This document shows, piece by piece, positions 25,682-35,565 of a DNA stretch of 64,000 bases; the first letter of the stretch is position 1, and the number at the start of each line of letters is the position of its first letter. A model generated the notes under the pieces. The model was not told where the DNA came from. It did no database searches and worked only from the letters and a program-made list of their open reading frames with translations. Made by a program: the position numbers and the translations under genes. The stretch comes from Bacillus sp. ZZV12-4809. Lineage in GTDB: Bacteria; Bacillota; Bacilli; Bacillales; Cytobacillaceae. The stretch spans positions 1-64,000 of the forward strand of contig NZ_VCRN01000020.1 in NCBI RefSeq assembly GCF_009849585.1, in the 5' to 3' direction.

Positions 25682-26686
25682 ATGAACGGCAGCAGTATTC
25701 CTAAATTAATATCGTCCGAAATGGCCATGCTTTGGAATACCTATATAGCAGATACAGCAGCAGTCTGTTGTATAAAGCACTACATTAAAACAAATGAAGA
25801 CCCGGATGTCCTGCCGGTATTGAACTACGCGCTAACTATCGCGAAGGATCACATAGACGAAATTGCCTCACTCTTTAAGATGGAGGAATTTCCCTTACCT
25901 GATGGATTTAATGAGGAAGACCTGTACATTGACGCTCCTAAATTATTCTCAGACATAACCTATCTAAGATTCATGCATCATTTAGGAAGAACCGGATTGA
26001 ATGCCTACTCACTTGCTAAATCAGTCTCCGCTAGAGAAGACGTGCGCAGCATGTTTAAAAAATACTATGAACAAACCGAAAAATTATTTGATATGGCGTC
26101 TGAAGCTATGCAGGAAAAGGGCTTCTTCATTCGATCACCCTATATTGAATATCCTAAGAAGGTAAAGTATGTTTCAGACCATCAATTCCTTGGTGGAATT
26201 ATTGGAAAGAAGCGTCAGCTGCTGGCCATCGAAATTGCCCACCTGGGCACGAATATTGAGCTCTCGAATATTGCCAAAACCATGCTTTTAGCTTTCAGCC
26301 AGGTAGCTCAGGAAAAAATGATAAGCAATTACTTCAAAAAAGGCTATGACATGAGCCTGGAGCATGTTGAATATTTCCTCAACGTGTTAAAAAATGACGA
26401 TGTATCCTATCCAAGCACATGGGATGGGTCGATTACAGACTCTACGAAGGCACCTTTTTCGGATAAATTAATGATGTTTCTCATTTCAAGTATAACAGCG
26501 GTAGGGGTAATGGACTTCGGAATAGCCATCGGCGCAAGTGTCCGAAAAGACCTGGCTATCCAATATGCTAAAATGATGATCAAGGCCGGTAATTTTGCTA
26601 ACGATGGAGCAAAATTGATGATCGACAACGGCTGGCTGGAAAAACCGCCTCAATCCCTTAATAGGGAAGAACTCAGAAATAAATAA
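25682..26686 (+). CDS. DUF3231 family protein
   Basis: A 334-aa soluble, mostly helical protein made of two related halves of about 160 residues, each with ferritin-like helix pairs. The first half includes MLWNTYIADTAAVCCIKHY and the second LLAIEIAHLGTNIELSNIAK. This duplication is the DUF3231 pattern of Bacillales, whose function is unknown; members have been linked to sporulating bacteria. ATG at 25682 follows GGTGAG; the upstream ATG at 25667 has no ribosome binding site. Confidence 0.8.
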   Translation: MNGSSIPKLISSEMAMLWNTYIADTAAVCCIKHYIKTNEDPDVLPVLNYALTIAKDHIDEIASLFKMEEFPLPDGFNEEDLYIDAPKLFSDITYLRFMHHLGRTGLNAYSLAKSVSAREDVRSMFKKYYEQTEKLFDMASEAMQEKGFFIRSPYIEYPKKVKYVSDHQFLGGIIGKKRQLLAIEIAHLGTNIELSNIAKTMLLAFSQVAQEKMISNYFKKGYDMSLEHVEYFLNVLKNDDVSYPSTWDGSITDSTKAPFSDKLMMFLISSITAVGVMDFGIAIGASVRKDLAIQYAKMMIKAGNFANDGAKLMIDNGWLEKPPQSLNREELRNK

Positions 26687-26690
26687 GGAT

Positions 26691-26723
26691 GAAGCATTCT
26701 TTCCTAAGGAATGCTTCTTTTTT
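26691..26723 (+). terminator. terminator of the DUF3231 gene
   Basis: GAAGCATTC and GAATGCTTC form a perfect 9-bp stem followed by T residues. Confidence 0.88.
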
Positions 26724-26792
26724 ATGAGTGCCTGCTGGAAAATTGGGGTAATAGAATACTAGCTTACAAAATAAAGAAGGAGATGAAACTGA

Positions 26793-27200
26793 ATGTGTAA
26801 ATGGATGCTTGCTTTTACCGCATGCATGATGCTGACAGCCTGCAGCGGGGGAGAAGAGAAAAAAGATGAAGCCGCAAAGAAAGAAAACAGCAGCCAGGAA
26901 TATAATGAAGCTACTAACACCGAAGGGGAAAAAAAGCCACTCTCAATTGCCGAGCTGGATGAACGTATTGATGAGGGTATGAATATAGATACCTACTCTG
27001 CGGAAGTACAGTCATGGTCTGAAAAGGGCCAGCTGGAAATGAAAGAAACAGTAGTCGTTGAAGATGAAAATACCTCATCAGCAGATATTCTTCAGCTTGC
27101 TGATGGATTTTTAGGTGTTGCATATGATGAAAAAGAAGTGACAAAAGTAAAAATGTTCCAGTCAGCAGAGCATGCAAAAGAATATTTTGAATCACTTTAA
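26793..27200 (+). CDS. small lipoprotein of unknown function
   Basis: A 135-aa protein with a short signal and lipobox LTAC (Cys17), then a Glu/Lys-rich low-complexity linker. A small domain follows from about residue 50: LSIAELDERIDEGMNIDTY, ending VTKVKMFQSAEHAKEYFESL. AAGGAG is 10 bases before the ATG. Exposed on the outer face of the membrane. I do not recognise the domain. Terminator follows. Confidence 0.75.
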   Translation: MCKWMLAFTACMMLTACSGGEEKKDEAAKKENSSQEYNEATNTEGEKKPLSIAELDERIDEGMNIDTYSAEVQSWSEKGQLEMKETVVVEDENTSSADILQLADGFLGVAYDEKEVTKVKMFQSAEHAKEYFESL

Positions 27201-27208
27201 TAAATGTG

Positions 27209-27236
27209 GGACCTTCCGGACGGAAGGTCCTTTTTT
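27209..27236. terminator. terminator, also facing the globin gene
   Basis: GGACCTTCC and GGAAGGTCC form a perfect 9-bp stem followed by six T on the plus strand. It separates two convergent genes. Confidence 0.85.
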
Positions 27237-27619
27237 CATTCTGGACTGTTTACCATAATTGCTGCAACCTGCATTAATCGATCATAGAAAAGGACAGAAG
27301 CAGGATTTTGTTCAAGACCAGTCGCCTTAAAGGCCTCCTTCATACAGGCAAGCCATCTTTGCGCTCTTAATGAGGTAATTTCAAATGGAAGATGTCTTTG
27401 CTTCATGGCCGGCGGACCGAACTCCTGGCTGTAAAGTGGCGGTCCTCCAAGAAATTGGGTTAGAAACATTTTTTGTTTTCGCTTAATTTCCTCTATGTCT
27501 CCTTCAAATAGGGGACTTAAAACGGGATCTGCATACACACGCGGATAAAACGCCTCAACAAGTTTGTCTATAGTTTCAGTTCCGCCTAATTCTTCAAATA
27601 GTGTTTTAAACTCTTGCAC
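27236..27619 (-). CDS. truncated haemoglobin, group II (YjbI-like)
   Basis: A 127-aa group II 2-on-2 globin that binds O2 at haem, probably for oxidative or nitrosative stress defence. Features: FEELGGTETIDKLVEAFYPRV at the start, then PVLSPLFEGD, the proximal-His region MKQRHLPFEIT, and RAQRWLACM with the Trp typical of trHbO. GTG start with CAGGTG seven bases upstream. Alone on its strand between the lipoprotein and zinc-ribbon genes. Confidence 0.88.
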   Translation of the reverse strand: MQEFKTLFEELGGTETIDKLVEAFYPRVYADPVLSPLFEGDIEEIKRKQKMFLTQFLGGPPLYSQEFGPPAMKQRHLPFEITSLRAQRWLACMKEAFKATGLEQNPASVLFYDRLMQVAAIMVNSPE

Positions 27620-27769
27620 GTTTTTTCACCTGCTCGTAATCCATTATTTTAATACAAGTATATACTACTTACCTTACATAAAATGTGATATAAATCACAG
27701 TAAAATTTTATTGAAACCTTGTTTCGATTAGCACGTATATATTAAGAAAGCATTTGAAAGGGTGAAGGT

Positions 27770-27976
27770 ATGGAAAGAAAAGGGTGTATCAAGTGCGGAA
27801 GCAGTGACGCCGGCCAAAAAGAAGTTGCCATGACTGGTACTGGACTTTCCAAAATGTTTGATGTTCAGCATAACCGATTTCTGGTCGTTTACTGTAAAAA
27901 CTGCGGGTATTCAGAATTTTATAATAAAAACTCTTCCACTGCCGGAAATGTTCTGGACTTTTTCTTCGGAGGCTAA
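27770..27976 (+). CDS. zinc-ribbon protein, 68 aa
   Basis: A small protein with two Cys pairs, CIKC near the start and CKNC near residue 43, forming a zinc ribbon. The central EVAMTGTGLSKMFDVQHNRF and the end SEFYNKNSSTAGNVLDFFFG fit a conserved family of nucleic-acid-binding-type zinc ribbons in Firmicutes (COG3478, from memory). Function unknown. AAGGGTGAAGG is the ribosome binding site. Terminator follows. Confidence 0.85.
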   Translation: MERKGCIKCGSSDAGQKEVAMTGTGLSKMFDVQHNRFLVVYCKNCGYSEFYNKNSSTAGNVLDFFFGG

Positions 27977-27990
27977 ATATATTTATCAAG

Positions 27991-28020
27991 CATTGCCCTC
28001 ATACGGCAATGTTTTTTTTT
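27991..28020 (+). terminator. terminator of the zinc-ribbon gene
   Basis: CATTGCC and GGCAATG pair around seven bases, followed by nine T. Confidence 0.88.
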
Positions 28021-28096
28021 AAAGCAAAAAATTTTGTTAACCGAAAGAAATGTGAGAAAATTATCCAGTACCCAATTTTATAAAAGAGGTGAAAGA

Positions 28097-28924
28097 ATGG
28101 AAAATTTACAATCTGCTGCATCATTACATAACGGTGTCAAAATGCCTTGGCTGGGACTGGGTGTTTTTAAGGTTGAGAACGGAGACGAAGTTGTCCAGTC
28201 AGTTAAATCAGCTATTAAAGCAGGATATAAAAGCATTGATACGGCAGCGGTCTATCAGAATGAAGAGGGCGTAGGCCAGGCAATTAAGGAAGCTGGCGTA
28301 CCTCGGGAAGAGCTTTTTATTACCACGAAGGTCTGGAATTCTGACCAGGGCTATGATTCCACAATCAATGCATTTGAAACCAGCCTTGAAAAGCTGGGTC
28401 TTAAGTATATCGACCTTTACCTGATTCACTGGCCTGTGAAAGGGAAATATAAAGAAACATGGAAAGCCCTTGAAACTCTATATAAAGAGAAGAGAGTAAA
28501 GGCAATTGGTGTGAGCAACTTCCATATTCATCATCTGGAAGATCTATTGAAGGATGCTGAGATAAAGCCAATGGTCAATCAGGTAGAGCTTCACCCTTTA
28601 CTCAGTCAGTCTGAGCTTAGGGACTTCTGCAGGAATCATGACATTCAGATAGAAGCATGGTCACCGCTCGCACAGGGAGAGCTTCTTGAAAATGCAGCAT
28701 TGAAGGAAATTGGCCAAAAGTACGGCAAATCAGTTGCACAGGTAATCTTAAGATGGGATCTGCAGAATGAAATTGTGACAATCCCCAAATCTGTAAAAGA
28801 ACATCGCATCATTGAAAATGCTGATGTATTTGACTTTGAGCTTTCTTCAGAGGATATGGACAAAATCAGCAGCTTAAATGAAAATAGACGAATAGGTCCG
28901 GACCCCGACAACTTCAATTTTTAA
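28097..28924 (+). CDS. aldo-keto reductase (glyoxal reductase YvgN-like)
   Basis: A 275-aa NADPH-dependent reductase of the AKR5 group. The catalytic tetrad is visible: Asp and Tyr in DTAAVYQNE, Lys in ITTKVW and His in LIHWPVK. The C-terminus has [13 protein letters not shown] for cofactor phosphate binding. Length equals YvgN of B. subtilis, which reduces glyoxal and methylglyoxal. ATG at 28097 follows AGAGGTG. The 63-base upstream extension has no ribosome binding site. Confidence 0.92.
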   Translation: MENLQSAASLHNGVKMPWLGLGVFKVENGDEVVQSVKSAIKAGYKSIDTAAVYQNEEGVGQAIKEAGVPREELFITTKVWNSDQGYDSTINAFETSLEKLGLKYIDLYLIHWPVKGKYKETWKALETLYKEKRVKAIGVSNFHIHHLEDLLKDAEIKPMVNQVELHPLLSQSELRDFCRNHDIQIEAWSPLAQGELLENAALKEIGQKYGKSVAQVILRWDLQNEIVTIPKSVKEHRIIENADVFDFELSSEDMDKISSLNENRRIGPDPDNFNF

Positions 28925-28930
28925 ATACGA

Positions 28931-28968
28931 GAAACCGGCAGGCACACAAGCCTGCCGGTTTCCTTTTA
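28931..28968. terminator. bidirectional terminator
   Basis: GAAACCGGCAGGC and GCCTGCCGGTTTC form a 13-bp stem with T and A flanks between two convergent genes. Confidence 0.9.
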
Positions 28969-29166
28969 TTCTTCAAAATACTCTCGAAAGTCTTCTGAAT
29001 CGTTTTCGGTTTTATTCTTGTAGTAGGGATTATCTTCAGTTGAATTATCCGGGTCAAGATTGGTCTTTATTACCAGTGTCGGCCCAGAAGTATGTTTTGC
29101 AATCATTCGATCATCCAGTTCTTTAAAATCCGGCAGTTTTTGGCTTCCTGGTTTTAGTGGATCCAT
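28966..29166 (-). CDS. hypothetical acidic protein, 66 aa
   Basis: The frame starts at an ATG five bases after AGGAGGTG. The product is hydrophilic and probably unstructured, rich in Asp, Glu, Asn and Lys: MDPLKPGSQKLPDFKELDDR near the start and TENDSEDFREYFEE at the end. A central TLVIKTNLDPDN is the only hydrophobic part. No family recognised. Confidence 0.7.
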   Translation of the reverse strand: MDPLKPGSQKLPDFKELDDRMIAKHTSGPTLVIKTNLDPDNSTEDNPYYKNKTENDSEDFREYFEE

Positions 29167-29327
29167 GGCTGCACCTCCTGATTCATAGCGTGCAATGAGC
29201 AGGCATCATTTATTCACTATCCCCTATAGTTCCTCAAAATGTTTGTACAGGCGAAAAAAAGGATATTAAGGAAGAAAACATTCTTTCGTACATAAATCCA
29301 CACTGCTTTTCAATGGAGGAACACACA

Positions 29328-29900
29328 ATGAGCATTTTTGAGAATATTTTGGACATCCTGGAGAAAAAGGGGGCTATATCAATCCCTTCTTTGCTGGATG
29401 AAATGAACAGGCAAAATAATTATCAGAGAGCCAGCACGAAACCTGTTGAATTATCACATGTAAAATCAGTGATCAGCAGGAAAAGAGAGCTCTTTCATAT
29501 TAAAAATAATATAGTTACGATTGACCCCGATAAAGATCCAATTCTTTTAAGTGTAAGTATCGGGGGCTATCCAGGTCCATGGTACAAAATTGAAGTGGAT
29601 TTCATTAACGGCCGTTTTGTTTACTTTGAATGGCATTTAAGTTCGTTCTCATCAAGAAATGAGCTGCCGGCAGTGTCAGGGAGCATTGAAGAATTTAAGA
29701 AAGAATTATATCGGCTGAAAATTTGGAAGTGGCAGGAGGAATACAAAAATCCGGGAATAATTTTGGATAGTGTGACATGGTCCGTAAAGCTGGTTACAAA
29801 GGAAAATATCTTTGAGAGTCAGGGGATTCAGGCTTTTCCTAATGGATGGGAAAAGTTTTGCATAGCACTTACGAAATTAACGGGAAAAGATATCTGCTAA
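29328..29900 (+). CDS. hypothetical protein with winged-helix-like N-terminus
   Basis: A 190-aa soluble protein. Residues 1-70 look like a winged helix: ILDILEKKGAISIPSLLDEM, then LSHVKSVISRKRELFHIKNN. The remainder contains beta strands and many aromatic residues (YPGPWYKIEVDF, WKWQEEY, FPNGWEKFCIAL). Binding of DNA or a partner is possible but unproven. ATG at 29328 follows GGAGG with nine-base spacing; the earlier ATG lies in the ribosome binding site. Confidence 0.72.
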   Translation: MSIFENILDILEKKGAISIPSLLDEMNRQNNYQRASTKPVELSHVKSVISRKRELFHIKNNIVTIDPDKDPILLSVSIGGYPGPWYKIEVDFINGRFVYFEWHLSSFSSRNELPAVSGSIEEFKKELYRLKIWKWQEEYKNPGIILDSVTWSVKLVTKENIFESQGIQAFPNGWEKFCIALTKLTGKDIC

Positions 29901-29934
29901 AAGCTGCTGCTGGGAAATTGGCGGCAGCTTTTTA
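29899..29934. terminator. terminator between convergent genes
   Basis: AAAAGCTGC and GCAGCTTTTT pair with an inner mismatch and an 11-base loop. Confidence 0.65.
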
Positions 29935-30240
29935 GTCTTCTGTTATCATCTTAAGGATAAAACTTTCATCTTCTTCATCAATATAAAGGCAATATTCTTC
30001 CTCCTCTGTTATTTCCAGCAGCTGCTGAAGCTCTTTTGGGATATGGATGGAGCCGTTGTCAGAAATAAGTCTTTTATTGTGGGTTGAATCCAAATTGGCT
30101 TTTTCAATAATAATTTGGTCATGATCGAAGCGTAATTCCGCCAGTTTTCCCGGCAAAAGCCCAAATTGGCTGCGCCACTTGCTGGGGAGCAGAACTTTGC
30201 CGGTTTTATTGAAGTTTTTACACTTGTACATGGTTAGCAT
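29932..30240 (-). CDS. AbrB/SpoVT-type regulator with two swapped-hairpin motifs
   Basis: A 102-aa protein. Residues 10-48 read as an AbrB-like DNA-binding hairpin (TGKVLLPSKWRSQFGLLPG, then AELRFDHDQIIIEK). A second similar element follows at about 62-98 (GSIHIPKELQQLLEI, CLYIDEEDESFILK). AbrB-type proteins dimerise and bind DNA, often as transition-state regulators or antitoxins. No toxin gene is adjacent. AAGGAG is nine bases before the ATG. Confidence 0.7.
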   Translation of the reverse strand: MLTMYKCKNFNKTGKVLLPSKWRSQFGLLPGKLAELRFDHDQIIIEKANLDSTHNKRLISDNGSIHIPKELQQLLEITEEEEYCLYIDEEDESFILKMITED

Positions 30241-30396
30241 GCAGATCAGCTCCTTCTATGCTTGTTAATCTATTACACATATCGGAACTTTCAAAACACG
30301 ATTTTCAGCCAATTTCTAAAAAAGTTCATTAGACAAGGCAGAAAGGATGAATAAATTCCCTCTAAATACAAAACCTTTAAAAAAAGGTGGGGTAAG

Positions 30397-30915
30397 ATGA
30401 AAAAGAAGCTGTTTTTGGTGCTTATTATTATCCTTTCCTGGCTGACTGTTCCATTTATAGGCAAGAAGGATTTTAAACGATTTTATCCGGCAGCAACCTT
30501 CATGGGGTTATATGTATTGATAGAAGGAATTATTGCTGAAAAGAACAAATGGTGGACAATTAAAACTCGTTTGCACTCAAAGCTCAGCGGTGAATTTCCA
30601 TTGGTTTTAGGACCATTTTTTGCAGGGTCCATCTGGATTTTAAAACTGACTTATGGAAGGCCATTGATGTATATTCTTTTGAATGCTGTGGTTGATGCTT
30701 TTTTTGCCTACCCTTTTTATACTTGGTTCAAAAAGATGGGGATTTGGAAGCTACTCCGTTTTTCACAGCTGCAGCTATTTATGCTGTTCATTATTAAGTC
30801 AATATTAATGTATGTTTTTCATTTGGCATTTTTGGATAAAAAGGTGTTATCTGCGTCGGCTGAAGCCATTAAAAACTCATTCAGTAAATCCACCTACAAT
30901 GAAAGCGAGGAGTGA
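30397..30915 (+). CDS. multi-pass membrane protein of unknown function
   Basis: A 172-aa protein with four or five hydrophobic helices. Motifs include RFYPAATFMGLYVLIEGI near residue 28 and NAVVDAFFAYPFYTWFKKMG near 97, which remind me of the small CBO0543-type membrane proteins found in spore formers; this is a tentative link. AAGGTGGGG precedes the ATG. The small gene at 30920 starts five bases after its stop. Confidence 0.7.
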   Translation: MKKKLFLVLIIILSWLTVPFIGKKDFKRFYPAATFMGLYVLIEGIIAEKNKWWTIKTRLHSKLSGEFPLVLGPFFAGSIWILKLTYGRPLMYILLNAVVDAFFAYPFYTWFKKMGIWKLLRFSQLQLFMLFIIKSILMYVFHLAFLDKKVLSASAEAIKNSFSKSTYNESEE

Positions 30916-30919
30916 AGTA

Positions 30920-31063
30920 ATGGAAAAAAGAAAAGACGTTTCCTGTACGGATGATAAAGATATTCTCCACCATCTTATGGAAGAGCAAATTGCTTATATT
31001 TGTGTAGAAGAAGAGGAAGAACGAATGAAGGAAGAAACTATGAATAACATCAATAGCGATTAG
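30920..31063 (+). CDS. small acidic protein, 47 aa
   Basis: It starts with an ATG five bases after GAGGAGTG, which lies at the end of the upstream membrane gene, so the two genes are coupled. The product is strongly acidic at its C-terminal half (CVEEEEERMKEETMNN) and has two Cys. No family recognised. Confidence 0.6.
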   Translation: MEKRKDVSCTDDKDILHHLMEEQIAYICVEEEEERMKEETMNNINSD

Positions 31064-31087
31064 AAGCTTTCCGAAAAGAGGTTTAAG

Positions 31088-31423
31088 ATGAAGAAATTAA
31101 TGATCAGTCTTATGGTATTAATGCTTGTAACAGAATACATTCCCATACGGGCATTGACCGGAGAAGCCTATGCAGAGAGACCGGAACCAGCATATGCAAA
31201 ATGGGGCAGACTGGCTATGGAGACAGCGAAAGAGAAATACCCAAGGGCTAAAATCCTTGATTATTTGCATATTGGCAGAGAAAAGAGGCAGACGACAGAG
31301 ATCGAAAAGTTCAAGCTGTGGATAGAGGATGGCGGCAAAGAGTTCGGTTTGTATATTGATATTGAATTTGATTCAAAAACAGAAAGAGTTATCAGGATTA
31401 ATACTCGAAAATCGGCCAATTAA
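31088..31423 (+). CDS. secreted DUF3889-type protein (YqzG/YhdC-like)
   Basis: A 111-aa protein with an N-terminal signal peptide (about residues 1-30, ending near AYA). The core AYAKWGRLAMETAKEKYPRA and a C-terminal FGLYIDIEFDSKTERVIRI match the YqzG/YhdC proteins of B. subtilis (DUF3889), of unknown function. AAAGAGG precedes the ATG. It may be co-transcribed with the two genes before it. Strong terminator follows. Confidence 0.82.
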   Translation: MKKLMISLMVLMLVTEYIPIRALTGEAYAERPEPAYAKWGRLAMETAKEKYPRAKILDYLHIGREKRQTTEIEKFKLWIEDGGKEFGLYIDIEFDSKTERVIRINTRKSAN

Positions 31424-31440
31424 ACCTGCCCTCAGAATAT

Positions 31441-31478
31441 AACCAGGGACTTCTTCAATGAGAAGTCCCTGGTTTTTT
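31441..31478 (+). terminator. intrinsic terminator
   Basis: AACCAGGGACTTCT and AGAAGTCCCTGGTT form a 14-bp stem followed by T residues. Confidence 0.9.
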
Positions 31479-32031
31479 AATTCTCAAATTCAAATTTTGA
31501 ATAACAATCAATGGAGAAGTCTGCATAAGGGTTCGGATTGCGGAACGCACAGGTTTTTATGCCGATTTGTCTGGCAGGAATTAAATCTGTATCCTGGTCG
31601 CCAATGGCCAAATCAATATGATAACGCCGGTGAAGATATTCATAAGATTCCGGATGCGGCTTTAAGGAAAAACCATCATACTCCGGACAGATCACTTCTT
31701 CAAAATAGGCTGTGAGATTCCAATACTCCAACAGCTCTTCTGTGGAATGACGGTTTCGATGGGTAACGAGCACGTTTACGTTATTTCGTTCTAATATACC
31801 TCTTACATATGGGAATAATGGCTTCTCATTATGCTTAATAGCTGCTTCCAATTTACGAAAATCTTTAATTTTTTCAGGAGGAACATCAAATCTTTGATAA
31901 GCTGTCCCGTTTTTAAGGGGCAAGAGAACTTCCTCGGGATTGAGTTCTTTGCCGGAAATGCCGATAAAAGCCTGAACCAAAGTAGGCCAAGTATCCAGAA
32001 TCGTGCCATCTAAATCCCAAAGAACATTCAT
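31477..32031 (-). CDS. HAD-family phosphatase
   Basis: A 184-aa haloacid dehalogenase hydrolase. Motif I is DLDGTILDT with nucleophile Asp6 and Asp8; motif II is VTHRN; motif III/IV is LKPHPESYEYL then AIGDQDTDLIPARQ. It resembles phosphoglycolate phosphatase and PpaX-type enzymes; the substrate is unknown. The start at 32031 has AAGGAGG nine bases upstream; the extension to 32088 has none. Confidence 0.88.
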   Translation of the reverse strand: MNVLWDLDGTILDTWPTLVQAFIGISGKELNPEEVLLPLKNGTAYQRFDVPPEKIKDFRKLEAAIKHNEKPLFPYVRGILERNNVNVLVTHRNRHSTEELLEYWNLTAYFEEVICPEYDGFSLKPHPESYEYLHRRYHIDLAIGDQDTDLIPARQIGIKTCAFRNPNPYADFSIDCYSKFEFEN

Positions 32032-32085
32032 AAAAATCAACCTCCTTGCTATGTATACATTGTAAAGTCTGAGAAAGGGCAAAGG

Positions 32086-32114
32086 CAAATACCCGGCAAT
32101 TTTTTGCCGGGTAT
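32086..32114 (-). terminator. terminator of the methionine operon
   Basis: ATACCCGGCA and TGCCGGGTAT pair perfectly just after the metH stop; the T tract on the minus strand is short. Confidence 0.65.
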
Positions 32115-32118
32115 CCCA

Positions 32119-35100
32119 TTATCTCAATACATTAAAATATCTGGCTTCCGGATGGGCAAATACCATCGCAGATACCGAGGCTTCAGGCTCCATCATACAT
32201 TCTTCAGTAAGCTGAACACCTATATCCTCAGGGCTAATAAGCTTAAACAGCTTTTTTTGGTCCTCAAGCTCAGGACATGCAGGATAGCCATACGAAAAGC
32301 GCTGCCCCTGGTATTTCGCTGCAAAACGGTCTTTCATCGTCATTTCAACCGGATCTGGGAAACCCCAGCGATCACGGATCTGGCGATGGATCAGCTCAGC
32401 AAGACCTTCGGCCGTCTCTAAAGCCAGGGACTGCAGGGCATGGCTTTCCAGGAATCGGCCTTCAGCTTTTAATCGATCTGCTATATTGCGGATCCCTTTC
32501 CCGGCTGTCACAGTAAAGAACGATACATAATCCATTTGACCGCTCTCTTTTGATTTAAGGAAATCTGCCAGACATAAGAATGGCTCTGTTTCCTGGCGCG
32601 GAAACTCAAATGTTTCGATGACCGTTTTTTCATCCTCTGCATAAATAAGAACCTTATCGCCATCAGACTGGGCAGGGAAGAACTGATAAACGGCTTTTGG
32701 CTCTATCCAGTTGTTTTCTTTAGCTTCAGCAATCAATTCATCAACCATTGTGTTAATTTTAATGGCTTTTTCATCTTTTTGAGCAAGCAGCTTTTGCAGG
32801 TTTCCTTTTAAGCCAAGGTGATGGCCAATCAGCATTTGCTTATTAATATAGGGCTCGATATGCGAAAGGGAGTATGCTTTCAGCAGATGCCGCTTTAAAT
32901 CCTTTGGAACAAAAACCGGCACCTTTGTGCTGACAGTTGGTTTAGGCCTTACTGCAACTGCAACCGATCCCCGGTCAAAAGGTACTGCATTCAGCAGGGC
33001 TGCCTGTTTTTCAGCCTGCTCGCTTCGCAGTTTCTCCGCCTCTTCGGGCTCCTGAAGCTGATTGGCTAATGAGAGCCCGTTCATGGCATCCTTTGCATAC
33101 AGGACAAGCCCATCGTATTCCTTGGAGATTTTTGTATCTGTGAATTTTCTTGAGAGTGCAGCCCCCCCAACTAAAATCGGAATATCAATTCCAGCCTGCT
33201 TCATGTCATGTGCCGTAATGACCATCTGCTGAGCAGATTTAACAAGCAAACCTGAAAGGCCGACCATATCCGGATTCTCGCGCCTGATGTTTTCAATAAG
33301 TTCAGCAGGAGTTACCTTAATTCCCAGGTCTATCACTTCATAACCATTATTGCTGAGAATGATATCAACTAAGTTTTTACCGATATCATGGACATCTCCT
33401 TTAACGGTTGCAAGGATGATTTTACCCTTTGACGAAGATTGTGCAGCATCTTTTTCCATATGCGGCTCCAGATAAGCAACAGAAGCTTTCATTACCTCTG
33501 CACTTTGAAGAACCTCTGCAACAATCAGCTGGTTATCATTGAACAATCTTCCTACTTCCTTCATGCCATTCATTAAAGGCCCATTAATGATATCCAGAGG
33601 AGCAGGGTATGCTTCCAGTGCCAAATCAAGGTCAGGCAGGAGCCCTTCTTTAGTTCCTTCAAGAATATAATAGGCGAGTCGTTCCTCCAATGTCATATCC
33701 GGCAGAACACTCTTGCTTTCTTTTTTCTTATCACGATAAAAATCAGTAAAGACAGCAAGTGATTCATCCGTAGTCTCAAAAAGAAGTTTTTCGGCCATTA
33801 AAACCTCTTCCTTGGAAATGGAAGCAAATCGTTCAAGCTTTTCCGTATTCACTATCGCATAATCCAGTCCCGCCTGGGTGCAGTGATATAGAAATACCGA
33901 ATTCAATATCTCTCTGCCGACAGGAGGGAGGCCGAATGATACATTACTGATACCCAGAATGGTTTGTACCTCCGGAAGAGCCTCTTTAATAAGTCTGATT
34001 CCATCTACCGTTGCCTTAGCAGACCCGATGTATTGCTCATCTCCTGTGCCGACAGGGAAGACGAGAGGGTCAAAAATTAGATCCTGGGGCGGGATATGAT
34101 ATTTATTTACAAGCAGATCATAGGAACGCTTTGCAATTTCGAGTTTGCGTTCCGCCGAAACACCCATTCCTTCTTCATCAATTGTTCCTACCACTACAGC
34201 CGCACCATAGCGGTGGATAAGCGGTGCGATTGCCTCGAATCTTTCCTCGCCATCCTCGAGGTTAATCGAATTTATGATGGCTTTTCCCTGTGAATAGGTG
34301 AGTGCCTTCTCGATAACTGCTTCGTCAGTTGAATCAATGACAAGAGGGACTTTAATTTTCTTTACTAATTCCTTGATAAAGTTTTCAACATCCTGCATTT
34401 CATCACGATCAGGATCTGCCAGGCAAATATCAATAACATGGGCTCCGCCTTTAACCTGGGCTCGGCCTATCTCAGCCGCTTCCTCGAACTTTCCTTCAGC
34501 AATCAGCCTTTTAAACTTGCGTGAGCCAATAACATTTGTACGCTCTCCGACCATAATGGGCCTTAAGGTCGGGTCGTCATAAATCAGAGGTTCGATTCCG
34601 GACACTTTATGAAGGGAATTGCCCTCATAATTACGTGGTTTATAATTTTTTACCGACTCAGCAATTGACTGAATATGTTCCGGGGTGGTACCGCAGCAGC
34701 CGCCGACAATATTCAGCCAGCCTTCCTTGGCAAACCCCTCAAGCTTGCTCGCCAATGATTCGGGTGTTTCATGGTACTGTCCTTCTTCATCAGGCAATCC
34801 GGCATTTGGATAGCAGCTGACAGCTGTAGAAGCCAATCCTGACAAGGAACGAATATGGTCCTGCATGAACTCGGGTCCTGTCGCACAGTTGAGTCCAACT
34901 GCCAGCGGCTGCATATGTTCAAGCGAAATATAAAAGGCTTCAATCGATTGGCCTGCAAGGGTTGTGCCCATCGGTTCAATCGTTCCGGAAACGATCAGAG
35001 GAAGTTTAATTCCTGTCTTTTCTGATGCCTTTTCGATGCCGATAAATCCAGCTTTTACATTCAGCATATCCTGGCTGGTTTCCAGGAGGAGAAGGTCTGC

Positions 35101-35565
35101 ACCGCCTTCGATTAATCCTCTGGCCTGCTCCTCGTAAGCTGCTATCATGTCTTCAAATGTAGAACCGCCTGTTACACTCAGCGTTTTCGTCGTAGGTCCC
35201 ATGGCGCCAGCAACATATCTCGGCCATTCAGGAGTTGACATGCGGTCTGTGGCTTCTCTGGCAATTTCTACAGCAATTTTATTCAATTCATATGCTTTTT
35301 CTTCCAGATCATAATCTGCGAGAACAATGCTGGTTGCACCGAAAGTATTGGTTTCAATAATGTCTGCACCAGCTTTTAAATATTCTAGATGAATATGTTC
35401 AATCACAGAGGGTGCCGTTACGTTTAAATACTCGTTGCAGCCTTCATATTCCTCGCCGCCGAAATCATCTGCCGAAAGATTGGCTCTCTGAAGCATGGTG
35501 CCCATTGCTCCGTCCATAATCAGGATTTTCTTTTTTAACTGCTCCTGCAGTGATGGTTTACGCAT
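32119..35565 (-). CDS. metH: cobalamin-dependent methionine synthase MetH
   Basis: MetH transfers a methyl group from 5-methyltetrahydrofolate to homocysteine through cobalamin. The 1148-aa protein has all modules: homocysteine-binding ([10 protein letters not shown], zinc ligands in GLNCATG and VGGCCGTT), folate-binding ([18 protein letters not shown]), cobalamin-binding with [10 protein letters not shown] (axial His at about 726), and the activation domain ending [12 protein letters not shown]. The start at 35565 follows AAGGAGG and overlaps the yitJ stop by eight bases. It makes the cell use vitamin B12 for methionine. Confidence 0.96.
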   Translation of the reverse strand: MRKPSLQEQLKKKILIMDGAMGTMLQRANLSADDFGGEEYEGCNEYLNVTAPSVIEHIHLEYLKAGADIIETNTFGATSIVLADYDLEEKAYELNKIAVEIAREATDRMSTPEWPRYVAGAMGPTTKTLSVTGGSTFEDMIAAYEEQARGLIEGGADLLLLETSQDMLNVKAGFIGIEKASEKTGIKLPLIVSGTIEPMGTTLAGQSIEAFYISLEHMQPLAVGLNCATGPEFMQDHIRSLSGLASTAVSCYPNAGLPDEEGQYHETPESLASKLEGFAKEGWLNIVGGCCGTTPEHIQSIAESVKNYKPRNYEGNSLHKVSGIEPLIYDDPTLRPIMVGERTNVIGSRKFKRLIAEGKFEEAAEIGRAQVKGGAHVIDICLADPDRDEMQDVENFIKELVKKIKVPLVIDSTDEAVIEKALTYSQGKAIINSINLEDGEERFEAIAPLIHRYGAAVVVGTIDEEGMGVSAERKLEIAKRSYDLLVNKYHIPPQDLIFDPLVFPVGTGDEQYIGSAKATVDGIRLIKEALPEVQTILGISNVSFGLPPVGREILNSVFLYHCTQAGLDYAIVNTEKLERFASISKEEVLMAEKLLFETTDESLAVFTDFYRDKKKESKSVLPDMTLEERLAYYILEGTKEGLLPDLDLALEAYPAPLDIINGPLMNGMKEVGRLFNDNQLIVAEVLQSAEVMKASVAYLEPHMEKDAAQSSSKGKIILATVKGDVHDIGKNLVDIILSNNGYEVIDLGIKVTPAELIENIRRENPDMVGLSGLLVKSAQQMVITAHDMKQAGIDIPILVGGAALSRKFTDTKISKEYDGLVLYAKDAMNGLSLANQLQEPEEAEKLRSEQAEKQAALLNAVPFDRGSVAVAVRPKPTVSTKVPVFVPKDLKRHLLKAYSLSHIEPYINKQMLIGHHLGLKGNLQKLLAQKDEKAIKINTMVDELIAEAKENNWIEPKAVYQFFPAQSDGDKVLIYAEDEKTVIETFEFPRQETEPFLCLADFLKSKESGQMDYVSFFTVTAGKGIRNIADRLKAEGRFLESHALQSLALETAEGLAELIHRQIRDRWGFPDPVEMTMKDRFAAKYQGQRFSYGYPACPELEDQKKLFKLISPEDIGVQLTEECMMEPEASVSAMVFAHPEARYFNVLR